A program made the position numbers and the translations under genes. From assembly GCA_047967505.1 (NCBI GenBank), contig CM106538.1: 64,000 nucleotides of DNA. One strand, 5' to 3'. Each line of letters opens with the position of its first letter. Position 1 is the stretch's first letter. The stretch is from Dipteris shenzhenensis. Taxonomy: Eukaryota > Polypodiophyta > Polypodiopsida > Gleicheniales. Below are positions 43,701 through 57,900 of this stretch, piece by piece. The notes under the pieces were generated by a model. It had not been told where the DNA came from. It saw only the letters and a program-made list of their open reading frames with translations, and searched no databases.

Positions 43701-46700
43701 AAAATTCAACTCATTAACGGTGTGGTAGGTGCTATATGGTCTATCTTGGTCCCGGTTGGATGCCTCTGAAAAAGTATGGAAGACTTGCAAACTGTATTTT
43801 CTATTTTCCAATGAACATGGAAATACATCAAGAAGTACATCTAGGTATATGCTTCTGTTGTATTAGCGGACATGCAAATTTCACCTTGTGAAGTTTTCGT
43901 CCAAGTTGCGACTTGCTGGTATTGTGATAACTCTTTATATCTTAAATGGTGTGTTGCCCTATCAGCTAGATTTAGATTTAGATGCTCGTTGGGGAGAGAC
44001 TAAAATGAAAACGTTTAGACTTCACAAGTAGTTGTAGTTTGAATGAAGAGATTTTGGACTACCTTTTGATTAGCCTTCTCCTTTAGTACTAGCCTTCGTC
44101 ATGGCTGAGTTTGCCCTTCACCTCTAGAGTTGCCGACAGAAACTCAGCACGAAGACTTTGTATAAATGGATGCTCAAGTATGTGTGGGTGTGTGGATTTG
44201 TATGTGCGAGAGCATATTTTTATACTATGGTCTACACCCACTGTTGGGCGCTGATGACGTCAGTGGGGATGTCATAGTAGCTAGTCCCTGCTATGCATGA
44301 TGGAGTTTATGGTTTTCAACCTTGTGAGTGACTATCATGAGATTGAAACTGCACTATATTGTGTTTTTAGAGGATGAGTTTGGGAATGTTCCTGGATTCA
44401 TCTAGGTATATGCTTCTGCCGTATTAGCGGACATGCAAATTTCACTTTGTGAAGTTTTTGTCCAAGTTGCGGCTTGCTGGTATTGTGATAATTCTTTCTA
44501 TCTTAAATGGTGCGTTGCAGCTGCTCGTTGGGGAGAGACTAAAATGAAAATGTTTAGACTTCACAAGCAGTTGTAGCTTGAATGAAGAGATTTTGGACTA
44601 CCTTTTGATTAGCCTTCTCCTTTAGTGCTGACCTTCGTCATGGTTGAGTCTGCCCTTCACCTCCGGAGTGCCGACAGAAACTCAGTATGAAGACTTCTAT
44701 AAATGGATGCTCAAGTATGTGTGGGTGTGTGTATTTGTATGTGTGAGAGCATATTTTTATGCTATGGTCTACACCCACTGTTGGGCGCTGATGACGTCAA
44801 TGGGGATGTCATAGTAGCTAGTCCTTGCTATGCATCATGCATGATGGAGTTTATGGTTTTAAACCCTGTGAGTGACTATCATGAGATTGAAACTGCACTA
44901 TGTTGTGTTTTTAGAGGATGAGTTTGGGAATGTTCCTGGTTTCATCTACGTATAAGGACTAGGCCAAAGTGTTGGGGCTATTGCAGCCTAGCATTTTGGG
45001 GGGGGGGATATAGGATTGAAAGCATTTGTTCGCTTTTCGAGTCTAGTAGTTCTTTACAAGAGAGATAGACCAAGTGGAAGTGGCTTTTGGAAAAAAGACT
45101 GGAATGTGGCAAGTTCACCCTGTGATAGACCAATAGAATGGGGCCATGTGGCAACCATCCCTCTTTGTTCTTGATGGATGTGTGTGGAGGCTTGCCACAT
45201 CGCGTGCCCCCTTACAAATCTCTAATCCTGTCCATGACATAATGCTATGGATGTTCTACACTAGGACCTAAGGTCTACCTAACACTATTTTTGACCTTTT
45301 ATTGATCTTGACCCAAAATTACCCCAAGGGTAATTTAGTGAAATAATGCCATCTAGGTGAACAAAAGGCCATTTGGGATCAACTGTTTCGTTTGGTTGGA
45401 ACTTGGTCTCTAGGAAGGCTATCACCGTGAACAGTAGAAGGCACAAAATCTTGGAGCAAATCCTTTCTGTTCGGTTTGTGCTAACAGTGCACACAATTCG
45501 TAGGTTTCAACATAATAGTCCTGAGCAATGCATTGCATCAACTACAAACAAGAGTCCCTTCCATTGGTATTTGTTGCAAATTACACAGAGGTGGGAGGGA
45601 CCTGCTTCACATAATTAAACACGACTTTGACAGCAATCCCAACTGGGAATTGTGAGAATGTGAGAAAAAAGGTCGTCCTTGGATGTATGCGAGCTGGAGA
45701 GATACGTCCTCGGGAAATACTGCTTGGATGGTTTCTCGATCTGCAAATTATGCCAAGACCTCACTGCTCATGCTAGTAACAAGGTGGATTTATTCCTACT
45801 GATTCACCAGGTGAGTTGTGGTAGCCTCGTTCATCATGGTTGGGAAGCCATGACAGTTTAACTTCACATGTTGGCACGAGTGGTAGTGCAAGGAGTGTGC
45901 GACTGGCATGATTGGGCCATCCGCAGGGAATACGTCGGTTTGGCCCTATCCCTCAATGCATAGATAAGAGTTTTCACCTAAGACTGACAATGGCCGTGGT
46001 TCCCTTTTTTGGACGTCAGAACAGAAATTTCCCGAGAGGAAGCTTGCAGGCTACTCCAAGTACTAGGCCTTTCTTTGTTGGGAGGAGATGACCTGGAAGA
46101 TTTATATAGTGGGGTCCGTTTTCAGGTGGTTAATTTGGACACAACCCCGAAGTAGTAGTACACAGTTTGAATAAGATGTTCCTGGGCGAGGAGAATTTTC
46201 TATCATGATTGAGGAGGGGAGTGATAGTGCCCACGCCAAATGGAAGGGCAATATCACTTTCGCCTTGTTTAGTTGTCAGCACTTAGCTAGAATTGCTATG
46301 TGATGTTTGTCCGTTTCAGCTCTCACAGTTGCTGATTTAGTGACAGCCTGTCCCTTTTTAGCTGTGTATGCATTTTTATTTTTAAACTCTGTGAGTTAGT
46401 GATAAAAATAAAACCCAAACAGCTAAAATTCTCTCTTTGTATCCAAATTCTTTGAATTTTTCGTCCAAGTGGTAATCAGCTGTTAACTGTATTGGAATAT
46501 CTTAAGCGGTACAAAAGCGGCAACAGTTAAAAATTCTCTCTTTGTAGAATTTTGGAACAACAAAAGTCTGACTTTGTACGATTGGATATATTCTAGTCTT
46601 ACAAAGGTATATGTGAGTTAGTGATAACACAAAAGATAAAACACAATAAAACTTTCAGCATCAAAACATAATTTGAAGGTGCAGGATGGAAACACAACAA

Positions 46701-49700
46701 AACCATGATAAAGTAATTTCGCCTGTCATTTAAATATGGCACACCTTGGCATTCAAAGAAGCCTTAACAACCTCTAACCATTAAAGGCACACCTTGAACC
46801 CTCTATGCAGAAGAAACTGTAACTTTCGTAAGTTGATCATAAATTACACTACTACCATGCAGATCGTGTCCTCTTTCACATCAACATGACTTCCTTGGCC
46901 CGAAACTACCCTGGAGTTTTTGATTAGTTCATCATAGAAGCACACTACATCTCGCGGCTCTCTTAGCAGGACAAGATGCACATCACATAAATTCCACCAC
47001 AGGAGGGACCTTGGAGCAGCTGCTTGTTGATTTTTGTATCCCCAAGAGTCTCTATAGGCTTGATTGTGCCATGTCATATAGGCTTGATTGCTCTATGTCA
47101 TGCTCTTCTTATTACTGGTTTCAGGTGTCAATAGTTTTCAAATTCTTGCAGATGTGTGTTTCTTTTTATCTTTTTGAAATCTTAGGGTGGTAGTGTAACT
47201 TTATAGAAATATGCATGTCTTAAGGAATTCGATCTTGTTATTGCGGGCTCTCTTCCCTTTTGTTGGCTGTCTTTCTCATTAAAAAAGGTCTGTGACATGG
47301 GGTCTAAAAAATAATTCCAACCATGGGCTCTGTGATTCTTGCAGCTAAATGACAAAATAGAGCAGTGGCCGCATCTGAAGGAGCTCGTTTACTGCTACAG
47401 GGCTGATTGGGTGAAAGATGAGACAAAGTATGGGCATTATGAGAGTGTGCCACCTCCATCATTTCAGAATCAAATTTTTGAAGGTCCAGATACCGACATT
47501 GAAACAGGTGAACATTTCTGTCAAAGCACAACTGCCATTCTGAGAATGGATTGAGTATTGAATGCTCAAACATTCAAAGTTGTTCGCTGTTAGAGTCAGA
47601 GTCCTGTCAGGATTATGATTGCTGCAAGGCAGTGTGCACTTCGTATACGAAGCAGGTTTTTGAATCTTGGTTGCTCTTTATACTGCACTGATGCCATTCG
47701 AAGAAGCGCCGGGTTTGACTTTTAGTACCTGTGTGAAGTATATATTTTAGTTTGTTCTAGTCACTCTTATTATTCTTTAGTTTACAATGAGCCAGTTAAA
47801 AAGTGAAAGGACTGAACTAGATCCACCTCTGCTCAGGCGTCACCTGTTACTCCTAAGGTCGCAACTCGCAGCTTTGACTCAGAAGAGGCACGCATGCACA
47901 TCTTGTTTTATTGCAGCTGAACGATGGCTTTCATACCTATACCATGGCTAATGGCTGCCTCCTGATTGCTGACTAGGAGAAGCAGGGCATCTTGGCCAGC
48001 ACAATAATTTACCTTTCTTGTCATTTCAGATATTGCTGTATGGGTGCTGTTGATGCTTAGATACACGTCTGCTTGATGAAGCAACAGCTTTCAGAAGTTT
48101 GCTCTGAAGGCACTTGCATCCTCCTACAGTCCACCTCATATTTAATGTGCTAGTGCAATGTTCTCGGAACATGCCTCACCTTCTTCAAAGCTTATCCCTA
48201 GGACTATATTCCCACAGGCAATCTAGACATTGCATGCCGTGACAGTGATTATGATATCTCAGATATTGTCCTAAGGGGAAGAGAGGCTCTCATTGAGTTG
48301 GATAGGCCTTGCTAAAATGATCTGCAACATTCTGATGTGTAGGACAATATATCAAACTGATCTGTCCTGCATGTAACCTCTCTTTGGCATAATAATAATA
48401 GATTTCACAGAGTAGCAGGAGATGACCACGCCACAGGATAACGAGGTAAACCAAGCACAGAGGCAGGTCATGGACTTCTATGCATTTGAGTCAGCTCTAG
48501 GGCACGATGGCATGGAGGAGAAGTGAAGGGGCAAATCGATGTGTGTGTGTGTATGCCTATGGGTTCGGAGTCCTATGCAAGGAGTGTGAGTGTAGGTGTG
48601 CTAGAAGGTTCTAGTGACTCATCAGTTAGGTGTGTTAGGTTGGTGTGATGAGTGAGTGATCATAGGAGGTGATTGATTGAGATAATCATGGAGATGATTG
48701 TGGATCTGGGATCTACCTACATGGAGGCAGTTGCCTATATATGTAACTACTCTTGGAATAAAGTTTTACATCGTGTGCCTCATTGCTTCCTCATGAATTC
48801 ACATGTGGTATCATAGCTTGGTTAGAATCTGAGTGCCTAGAATGAGATTCCAAGTAGATTCCAACTAGATTCTATCTTCTTCCCAAATGCTTCCTATCTC
48901 TCTCTCTTCTACCTTGAACTTGGGAAGCTTAGTTCTCTCCATCCACACAATGCTTTGAGAAACCCCTTCAGCCAGACCTTCCTCACTCCTGGTGACCTAT
49001 ATGACCGGTGGGATTAAAGAAATTCGTCGCCATGTCTGTGCACCGCCTCTCTGTCTGTTCTACGCCATTTTTGCAATGCTGCACACCTCAGTCACTTACC
49101 TTGCAATTCTATGAGCCAAGCTTTCTCTACAACTAGAGCTACCCTTTGTAGAGATTTGGAGTGATTTGGTCCAGAGATGAGGGAGTTCTCAGTAAAAAAC
49201 CAGTCGACGTTAATGTATCTTTCTCTCTCTCTGTCTCTCTCCTTGCAATTCCTATGAGCCAAGCTTTCTCTACAACTAGAGCTACCCTTTGTAGAGATTT
49301 GGAGTGATTTGGTCCAGAGATGAGGGAGTTCTCAGTAAAAAACCAGTCGACGTTAATGTATCTTTCTCTCTCTCTCTCTCTCTCTCCTTCAGCTCTATAC
49401 ACCACGGACTTGGGGGGGATCATGAATTCCCCACCAAGATCCAGCTCTATCGCGACCACGTTTTAAGAGTATCAGAGGATGGATTGTCACCAGGGCCCAG
49501 TATATGGAGAATAGACGGGTCACACGTGCATTGAGGATTGCTATAGGACAGATGTGGGTCTCGTCTCACGAGCTGAAGATTGAGGCAGGGAGGCGGCAGA
49601 CACAATTTGAGAGCATCAGATTTGCACATTAGCAACAGAGGAGCACTTTTGTGTATTTGTCCTGCCTATTACCAGATCTGAGGACGATACCACGGCTTCT

Positions 49701-51880
49701 TTCAGGAGAGGCACGGTTTCGGACTACCTTTTTGGTTGATCCATTTCCATGACCAGGTTTACGTTGGCCTCTTTTTGATGGAGATGCGGCGACACGGGGA
49801 GACCCTTTTTCAAAAGATCAGACAGCATGAGGTGGCAACACCACAAGAGATTGAGGAAGTATAGAGACACGTCACCAACTTCTATGCCTTCGAGTCAATC
49901 CCAGAGTCTGGGGTAGGGTTTAGGTAGTTGCAAGGTGGACAAAAGAGATCACGAGCACCATTGGGATCAATCAAGGTTGTTCATTAGCACCAATTTTGTT
50001 TGGTGTCTACAGAGATGAGGTAGAGACATTTATTGGGACCCTAGAAGGGGTTGCTTGCTCTCTAGCCGGATCCTTGTTCCAGATTCTTCTATATGCAGAT
50101 GATATGGTCTTACTCTCGTTCTCCGTAGAGGGTCTCCGGCACTTAGGGTCAACCTTGGTAAAACCAAGGTCATGATGAGAGCATTTCACCTTGGATGGGT
50201 TGCTGATGGAGGTGGTTGCATCCTACACATACCCAAGGGTCCTTTTTGCCGGCTGGATCTTCATGATGCGACCAACATTTTAGGCTTGATTGAGTAAGCA
50301 GTATGTCACATTGGCCAAGCTCGAGCGACAATGCTTTCAATCTCACTTCTAGGACCCTCGGACCAAGACTTTTCTCTTTTGACTCTTTGGTCTTACCAGT
50401 AGGTATGTATGGTAGTTCTTGTTAGGGACCAGACCTATCAAAGATAGATTGGAATCGAGTTGAGAGGCTTTAGGCTCTCATGTTTTCACTGATGATTTGT
50501 AGTAAGCCTTTAGTCCCATATCAGATAGTCCTAGCTGAGTTTGGGGCCTCCCCACGATAGCTCGATGTTGCATTTCAGGTCATCACATATCTCTACACAT
50601 TAGATGTATGGGTCTTGCACCACAGGGCGGCGTAGGCTTCGTTGGTTGGCTTTATCCCCTACATGGCACTGGCAACAGAAGGTGACGAGAGGTGGTGGTA
50701 TGCACGTACATGCAGATGGTTTGAGAGCCCATGGCTCCACATAGACATATTACCTCTCTTTTAGTATAGCGTTGAGGATGAGATCGTCCGACACAGGGAG
50801 CGTTTGTTCATATCACGGAGAATAAGAACGGGATGCACAACCAGACTCCACTCAGAGCACGATTGTGTTTTTAGCCGGACAGCACTGACTAGCAATGCTC
50901 AGGGAGACGATGGACTTGTGAGCGAGAGGAGGAGGGATGTTAGACTCGCTAGCAGGTTTAAACATCGATCAGACTAGGGGACCTTACTTCCATGCTCACT
51001 AGATCGGAGACACGGCCGATTGGCGTGATGGTGGTATTGGTTTTGTTACAGGGCTGTTGTTAGGAGACCACAATAGACCATGTGTATTGACAGCCATCAA
51101 GTCTTTTTTAGTTTCATAGACCCTTTGGTCTTCTGAAGACTTTTTAATAAGCTTTCTTTCTTTCCCACCCCTCTCTCTCCATGTGGCTTTCATCCATGAG
51201 GCAATCAGGCACCGCAAGCATCTACTTCGATCACGGAGATGAGCAAACCTCTTCCTTGGTAGACCCTTCTCAGAGCTCGATCATGGAGTTCTTCTAGCTA
51301 GAGTAGGTGGACCCCCATACTACGAGGCCCAGACATGATCTGGATCCAGAGCTAGTGACACGACAGCTCAGACAGAGGATTGGTGCCCAGATTACACTTG
51401 GGGATATCCCCTCTCCATTCAGAGTTGGAGCTTGACCGACAAGGGTCACTGTAGCCCTTGTTAGGCACAGAGCTATGACCAGAAGACAACACAAGACCAC
51501 AACTACGGGCAGCCGATAACATTCTATCGCCGACTTCATGCTTCTGCTGTCTCATCCACCTGGATGAACTGATGATGATGATACTGATGTGTAGTCGATC
51601 ACTCTGACATGACTATGTAGTACTTAGCACTAGCTTTTTGCATTCTGCATTTGTGGATGCTCGTGTAGTAGCTCCACCCTCACATCCACCTGGATGAACT
51701 GATGATGATGATACTGATGTGTAGTCGATCACTCTGACATGACTATGTAGTACTTAGCACTAGCTTTTTGCATTCTGCATTTGTGGATGCTCGTGTAGTA
51801 GCTCCACCCTCACAGTGTGTTTGTATCAGGATTCTCATGGTCTCGTAGACCCATCGGTCTTTCGAAGACTTTAATAAACT

Positions 51881-51911
<31 letters not shown>

Positions 51912-54900
51912 CTACCACAACTCTCCCCGTCCTTTCTCTCCTTGCCGTTCTTCTACCCCTTTCTCTAATTTGCTCCTTTCTTCTTTTCTACACAAGTCTT
52001 GTCTTGTACTTCGGCGATATCGGGAAATCCCAAGAATATCTCTAGGTCACTTGATCATCTCGAGAAAATCAAATCCCAAGAATATCTCTAGGTAACTTGG
52101 ACCTTCTCGAGAAATTAAAACAACCATCTCGGCAAATCAAATGCCAAGATTATCTCCAAGTAACTTGGATCGTAAGCTCCCACTCAGCTCTCAAGTAAGT
52201 ACTCTTCTGGCTTTAGTACGCTTTCTCCATGCTCTCCTTCCAACAATCTGCTTCCCTTTCAAGATTTGAAGAAGCACCCACACTTCCCCTTTTGCCTTCA
52301 AGGAAGACATTCACCTTCCAATCTCGCATTTCTTGAGACACACGAAGAGCTGATTCTTCCCAGAGCATGCTATAAATGCCCAAGTCAATTACATAATGTT
52401 CATACCAGCATGCCATCTTGCTTGTGTGCTTGCTCTAAAAGCAAACCATGCACCTCATGGAGGCACATTTCATTGTGCCGCGTGGTCCTGTAATGCCCTC
52501 TTTTGAACCACATCATCCATCTGACCTTGAAACCCTAGGCCACTCCATGGACTCCTCTCATATGTCAGTACTATCAGCCAAGCACTTGGAAGAGTTGAAG
52601 CACTCAATGCTTTCCTTGACCTTCACAAAGGATTGCGACTCCCTGTTTGCCCACATCTCAATATCAGCATCCTCACTGTGACTTTTTGTTCTGCATATTT
52701 GATCTCAGTAACAAATGGAGATGCCACCAAATAGTTCTCCACTGACTATCTACATTGGCTGTGTCTTGACTCCCCTGAGTCTGAGCCGAATCCTTTCTTG
52801 TTCTTCCGATCCACCTTCTTCTTTCTGCAACCATTTTTGCAAAATGGCCTAGCGTATCACAGTAGAAGCACCCCTCCTTTTGCTCCATATTTTTATTGTT
52901 TTGTGGGGTGTCCTCTTCGTCCTTAGAGTTGTCCTTCTTGCGTTTGCCACTGCTAGGCTTGCCCATCCCCTTGCCGACCCGACCTTGTCTTTTGCTAGCA
53001 ACACCTTGTCGCTGTCTATGTTATAGATCTTCTCCTGAGCCTCCTCTTCTATCAATAAGGGACCTAATTCCTCAAAAGTCAGAGGTCTGCTCCTCTCTCT
53101 TGCTGTCACAGTCGTAACGAAGCCTGTAACCTCCGTGGTAGCATCCCTTGTACCAACAAGGCCAATTGGCTTGAGTCGACCTTTTGACCAATTGAGGTCA
53201 GCTGATCTCTCACCACCTTTAATTCATTCAAGGTTGTTCAAGAACGACAATAAGTAAGTTGTTCTTTTATGCCAAAATGATTGATAGAGAACTTGGAAGA
53301 TGAGAACTAAAAAACTCAGATTTTCAAAAGTGTGATATCCCTTGCGCGTATCAGAGAGGCGCTTAAGTGGCATTTGTTTGTAAGGCAGAGGAGTCAGAAG
53401 TCTATTATAATTGTCGCCATTTGAATTGGTGTTTGTGAGGAGTTGTGGGAGGGGTGGCGTTTGGAAGAACTTGACCATCTATTGTAGAATGAGAGTAGAA
53501 GCTTCTATTGTAGCTAGAGGTAAGATGGACTGGTTTTTTTATGAGGCTGTATGCCAGGATACTGCAAATGCCTTTTAAGGACTTGTACTTGTGAAGTTTT
53601 CATGAAGTAGAGTTACATTTAAAGCTCTCTAATCAGCAGTACTTCCAGTATGCAAAGCAGAAGTCCCTTAATTCTTTGTATCCCCTAAGATGACCTCCCT
53701 GTGGGATATATGTACAGGGTACAATACAGGCATCATTATGCCTTATGTGCTACATTTTAGCTATCCCATCAATGCATGCCTTGCATCTTGCCTGGAGAAA
53801 TGTATCTGCTGGCTGATGCTTCCATTTCTTGCATATAGAGAAGGATGCCTATGTAGGCCACCATAATTCAGACTATTTTAGGTTTAACCATCCACATATT
53901 TCTGTCCTAAACAGCGTAGGGATATTATTCTGACAGATGGTCAATGCTCCTTGCAGGAAATGATTTCTTTCTATTCAAATTTTCAATGTTTAGATAAGCA
54001 GCATTCATCTTTTTTGAGTTTTCAATTCTCTAGGGTTTGTTTGGATGAATTTTTTTACGTGGAAGTATTCCTGAAGTACTCTACTACTTGATGCCAATTT
54101 TCATATCATGCAGTGCTTCTTAATTGAATCTAACTTGGTTTTATAGTATATTAGAATCTGCATTGAACATTTGTAAACTTTGATTTTTTCAGAGTTGCAA
54201 CTTGCAACTCTAAGGCAAGGGAGGACTGGGGATGTTGAGGAGGAAGAACCCAGCACCTCAAGCAGGCAGTCGACTGGTACAAGTTTTTCAGATTCAACAC
54301 AGAATAGATCTCTTCAAAAGGTGTGAAATGTGAATCTATCTTTGTCTTTTGTTTTCTTACATTTTCTGTACTGTAAGATCAGTCTGGGACTTTTTATGAT
54401 TTGACGTCTTGGTCACATGGGATTTCAGGTCAGAAGCATGAATATTGTGTGTTTGACTTGAGTAACTGATAAGGCTTACTTGGCCTGATTTTCCTGAAAG
54501 CTTGACTAGAATTTCCAAGTCTGCTTGTCATATTCATCGCATAACAATCTTCTCCTGTACCAATTTTCAAGTACCTATTATGTCTGCTCAAGAGTTTCTG
54601 GGTTTCTGCATGTTGTATTCAGTCCTGTGGAAGGCTGGAAAATGAGCAGATCAAGCGTTTTCTGCAAAAAGTGAACTAGTCTCACCGTGCTTTATATGTT
54701 GGAAGCCAAGGGAACTAAGAACTTGGGCACAATTCTGGAAGTACAGATGCAAGTGTAGTCTAGTTTGTGTTTTGGTCTGAACCTGTTTAAATTTGTATAT
54801 TTACCAGGTTGTATATTTATGCTTCTTTATCAATCTGGGTGAGGACTGGTTGACCATCGCATCCTGACCTCTCTTTGTTTTGTTTTGAGAGCCGCTTTTC

Positions 54901-57900
54901 TGCATAGGCACTTACACCGACCAGACGTTTCATTGAGAATTGCTGCTGTAGCCTCACTGGCTGGAAGGATTCTGGAAGGATTCTTAAAGACAGACTATTT
55001 CGCTTAAGATTGAGATGCTCGTTTGGGAGAGACTAAAATGAAATCGTTACCTAACAGCTTCACGGAAACTTATTGCTGTTGCGCCAACCCTCTTCATCTT
55101 AGGCACCATAGTCTCCTTCCCCCTCTTTGTGTTCCTGTTAATAGCCTAAAGGGAGGTGATACAAGAATTGCATGGTTCATCTTCAATGTCACCTGATGGG
55201 CATATATTTTGTGATACTCTGTCTTCTCATGATATGTTCTCCATATGCTTGTTTCCACCTTAAGTTTGCAAGAGCCTCTTCTTACTTGTATCTCTCATGT
55301 TCAGCATTGGATTAGTTTTTCTTTTGTGAAGGCCATGATTTCCTTAGGTTAATGCCATATCTTGTGTAGTAGTTTTTTCCAAAAACAAGCACTCTGACAG
55401 CAATGCCATTGTTAAGGGATTTCACACATGTATCCCCCAATATTCCATCAATTCTTTGCCTTGTATCACTCCTTTATGCCCATTTCCTTGCATGGACGTT
55501 TATCCATGTCCATTTTTGCATTTGTGACAAGGTAATACACATATTGGCATAACGCCTTCCTCTCCACTGGTAACATACATGTCTCTGCTAGCAGAATGCG
55601 GTAGGGAGTTTGAACTTTAGTTCCCAGTTTTCTATTTGTATCTCTTACTCTCTTTTCCAATATTAGCTGATGAGCCTTGGAGGCCAACCTTGACATCCAT
55701 AGAGAACCATCGTCGATACCATTGTGATGCATACTGATTTTCCCCTCGCAGCTCCAAATATTGTTTTTTCTGCATGCATGTTGAAGTCTACAGAGTGCCT
55801 TCATTTCTCCTAGAGCTGTTCTCTAGATGCATGCGTTCCATTTGTAATCATCTGTTTTTTTTCTGCATGCATGTTGAAGGCTATAGAGTGCCTTTGTTTC
55901 TCCTAGAGCTGTTCTCTACCATTTGTAATCATCTGTGAAATCTGGACCCTTGTATTTGTCTGACTAAGCTATCTCCAATTCTTTATCCTCAAAGATGAAT
56001 GAGTGTCCCAATGATCATTGTTCTGGTCTTGGCAATGATCCGTTATGGTAGAGAATGGCAGAACTTATTAAGGCATCCAAGTGTCTTTCTTGCAGTACAC
56101 CTCTTTTTGTTATAGTAGGAAGAGAAAGGAGTAAGCTGCAATCTGGTCCCATGCCCTAGTGTGTGTCATAACTCCTCAATAGCTACAGTTGTGGAGAGCG
56201 GGCATTCAGATCATTAAAGATAAACTAATATATTTTGATTTATTTTTGTGATAATTAAATGGACTATTAATATGCATACCAATTAGGAGGGCCTTCTTAA
56301 GAACAACGTAGAATTTGTGCTAGCTTTGTAATGGCTGAATTTGCCCTTCACCTCGAGAGCGCCGACAGATACTGAGTACGAAGACCTTTGTATAATTGGA
56401 TGCTGGTATTTGTGGGTGTGTGAATTTGTATGTGTGAGAGCATACGTTTATACTATCCTCTACACTCACTGTTGGGCTCTAATAATGTCAGTGGGGATGT
56501 CATAGTAGCTAGCCCCTGCTATGCGTGATTGGTTTTATCATGAGATTGAAATTGCACTATGACTGCCTTCTTGTTTCTGTTTTCAAACATCTTGGATATT
56601 TTCAAATGTCTGTTTTCACAGCATTTGGGAGCTGCACCACTACCTTGCTATGAACCAGTTTTTGACTGGGACACAGAGAGGTCTGCTACAGCTGGACAAA
56701 GAACACCGGAAATTCCTTCTGTTCTGTGTTGCAGGTATCACAGGATATCATCCCCGAACATCTTTCTTGCCCTTCCATAGGAATTTTTGCTTTATTGTTG
56801 GCTTTAGTGCAATAAGTTTGTAAGTGTATCTATTTGGATGCACCTAGCAGTTAGAACAGAGATGCTTCTATTGACCTTTTGGATTGCTTGGCTTGCTGCA
56901 GTGGTATTAAAGTTTCTGTCAAAGTGTTGTCATTCATGCTTCAGGCAGGATTCGTTGGTAAGTAAACGCTTAATGTTCCTCACTGGAATTTTTTGGATTC
57001 ATGTACAGCAGTAGTGGCCATTGTTGGACAATGCTTGTTTACTATTTTAATTAACTTCTTTGTCTTAAAATGCCTTATAGAACCTTTCTATGGCACAATA
57101 TGCTTGTACCACAGAGAAAGACGTGAGAAGCTTTCTGAAGATTTTCACTTTCAGTTTTTACCTAATGAGTTTCAAGAGGTAAGACAACATTTTCTTCATT
57201 ACGAGATGTGAAACTTTGTATGCGTCCTTGCTATAAAGGTGCTCAGATTGCTTCAAAGTTTGAAGTCTCCCTGAAAACAATTGGAAATAGGTATCCTTGA
57301 ACTGGCACTCATGTTGGATTCCTAGTCACCAAGGCTGTTTTGTGATTTCCTTTACAGGAGCAAATTCGCTCATTGATTGGACTGCTTTTGATCAACGTTA
57401 TCTGTTTGAGTTCTAGCTGACTGCTTACAAGAAGTCTTGCATCAAATGGTATTCCAAATTCAATATTCAAAGTCTGCACAACTAGACAATCTGATAATCT
57501 TTATTGTGCTCCTATACTTTTGTTATCAGGACGGTACATCGTTTCAGCGTCGTGCAATATTCTATCTGGACGCTCCTTCACCTTCAATTTGTATGCTGAT
57601 CCAGCTGGAAAAGCATGCCACGGAAGAGGATGGGGGTACATCATCTGTGTATTCACGCAAGGAACCTGTGAGTCATGAAATCTGTTGGCAATGATGGTTA
57701 TTCTAGTGGAATAGTGTACTCTACAAGTACTGAAGTTGCATACAACAAATACTTCAATTTACTGTCCATATAACCTGGGTAACTCTGTCAAATCACGGCT
57801 ACAATAATTGACTTTACCTTTAGAGGGATATGCATGGTTTGTCTCTCAGTGTGTATTTGCCTCTCTTGAAGGGGGAAGCCATTTAGCAGAGCCATATAGC

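Noticed and set aside
40767-48817. TGGTATCAGAGC-type words as possible tRNA gene parts
   Set aside because: They match primer-binding sites directly after LTR ends. No cloverleaf or A/B boxes surround them.
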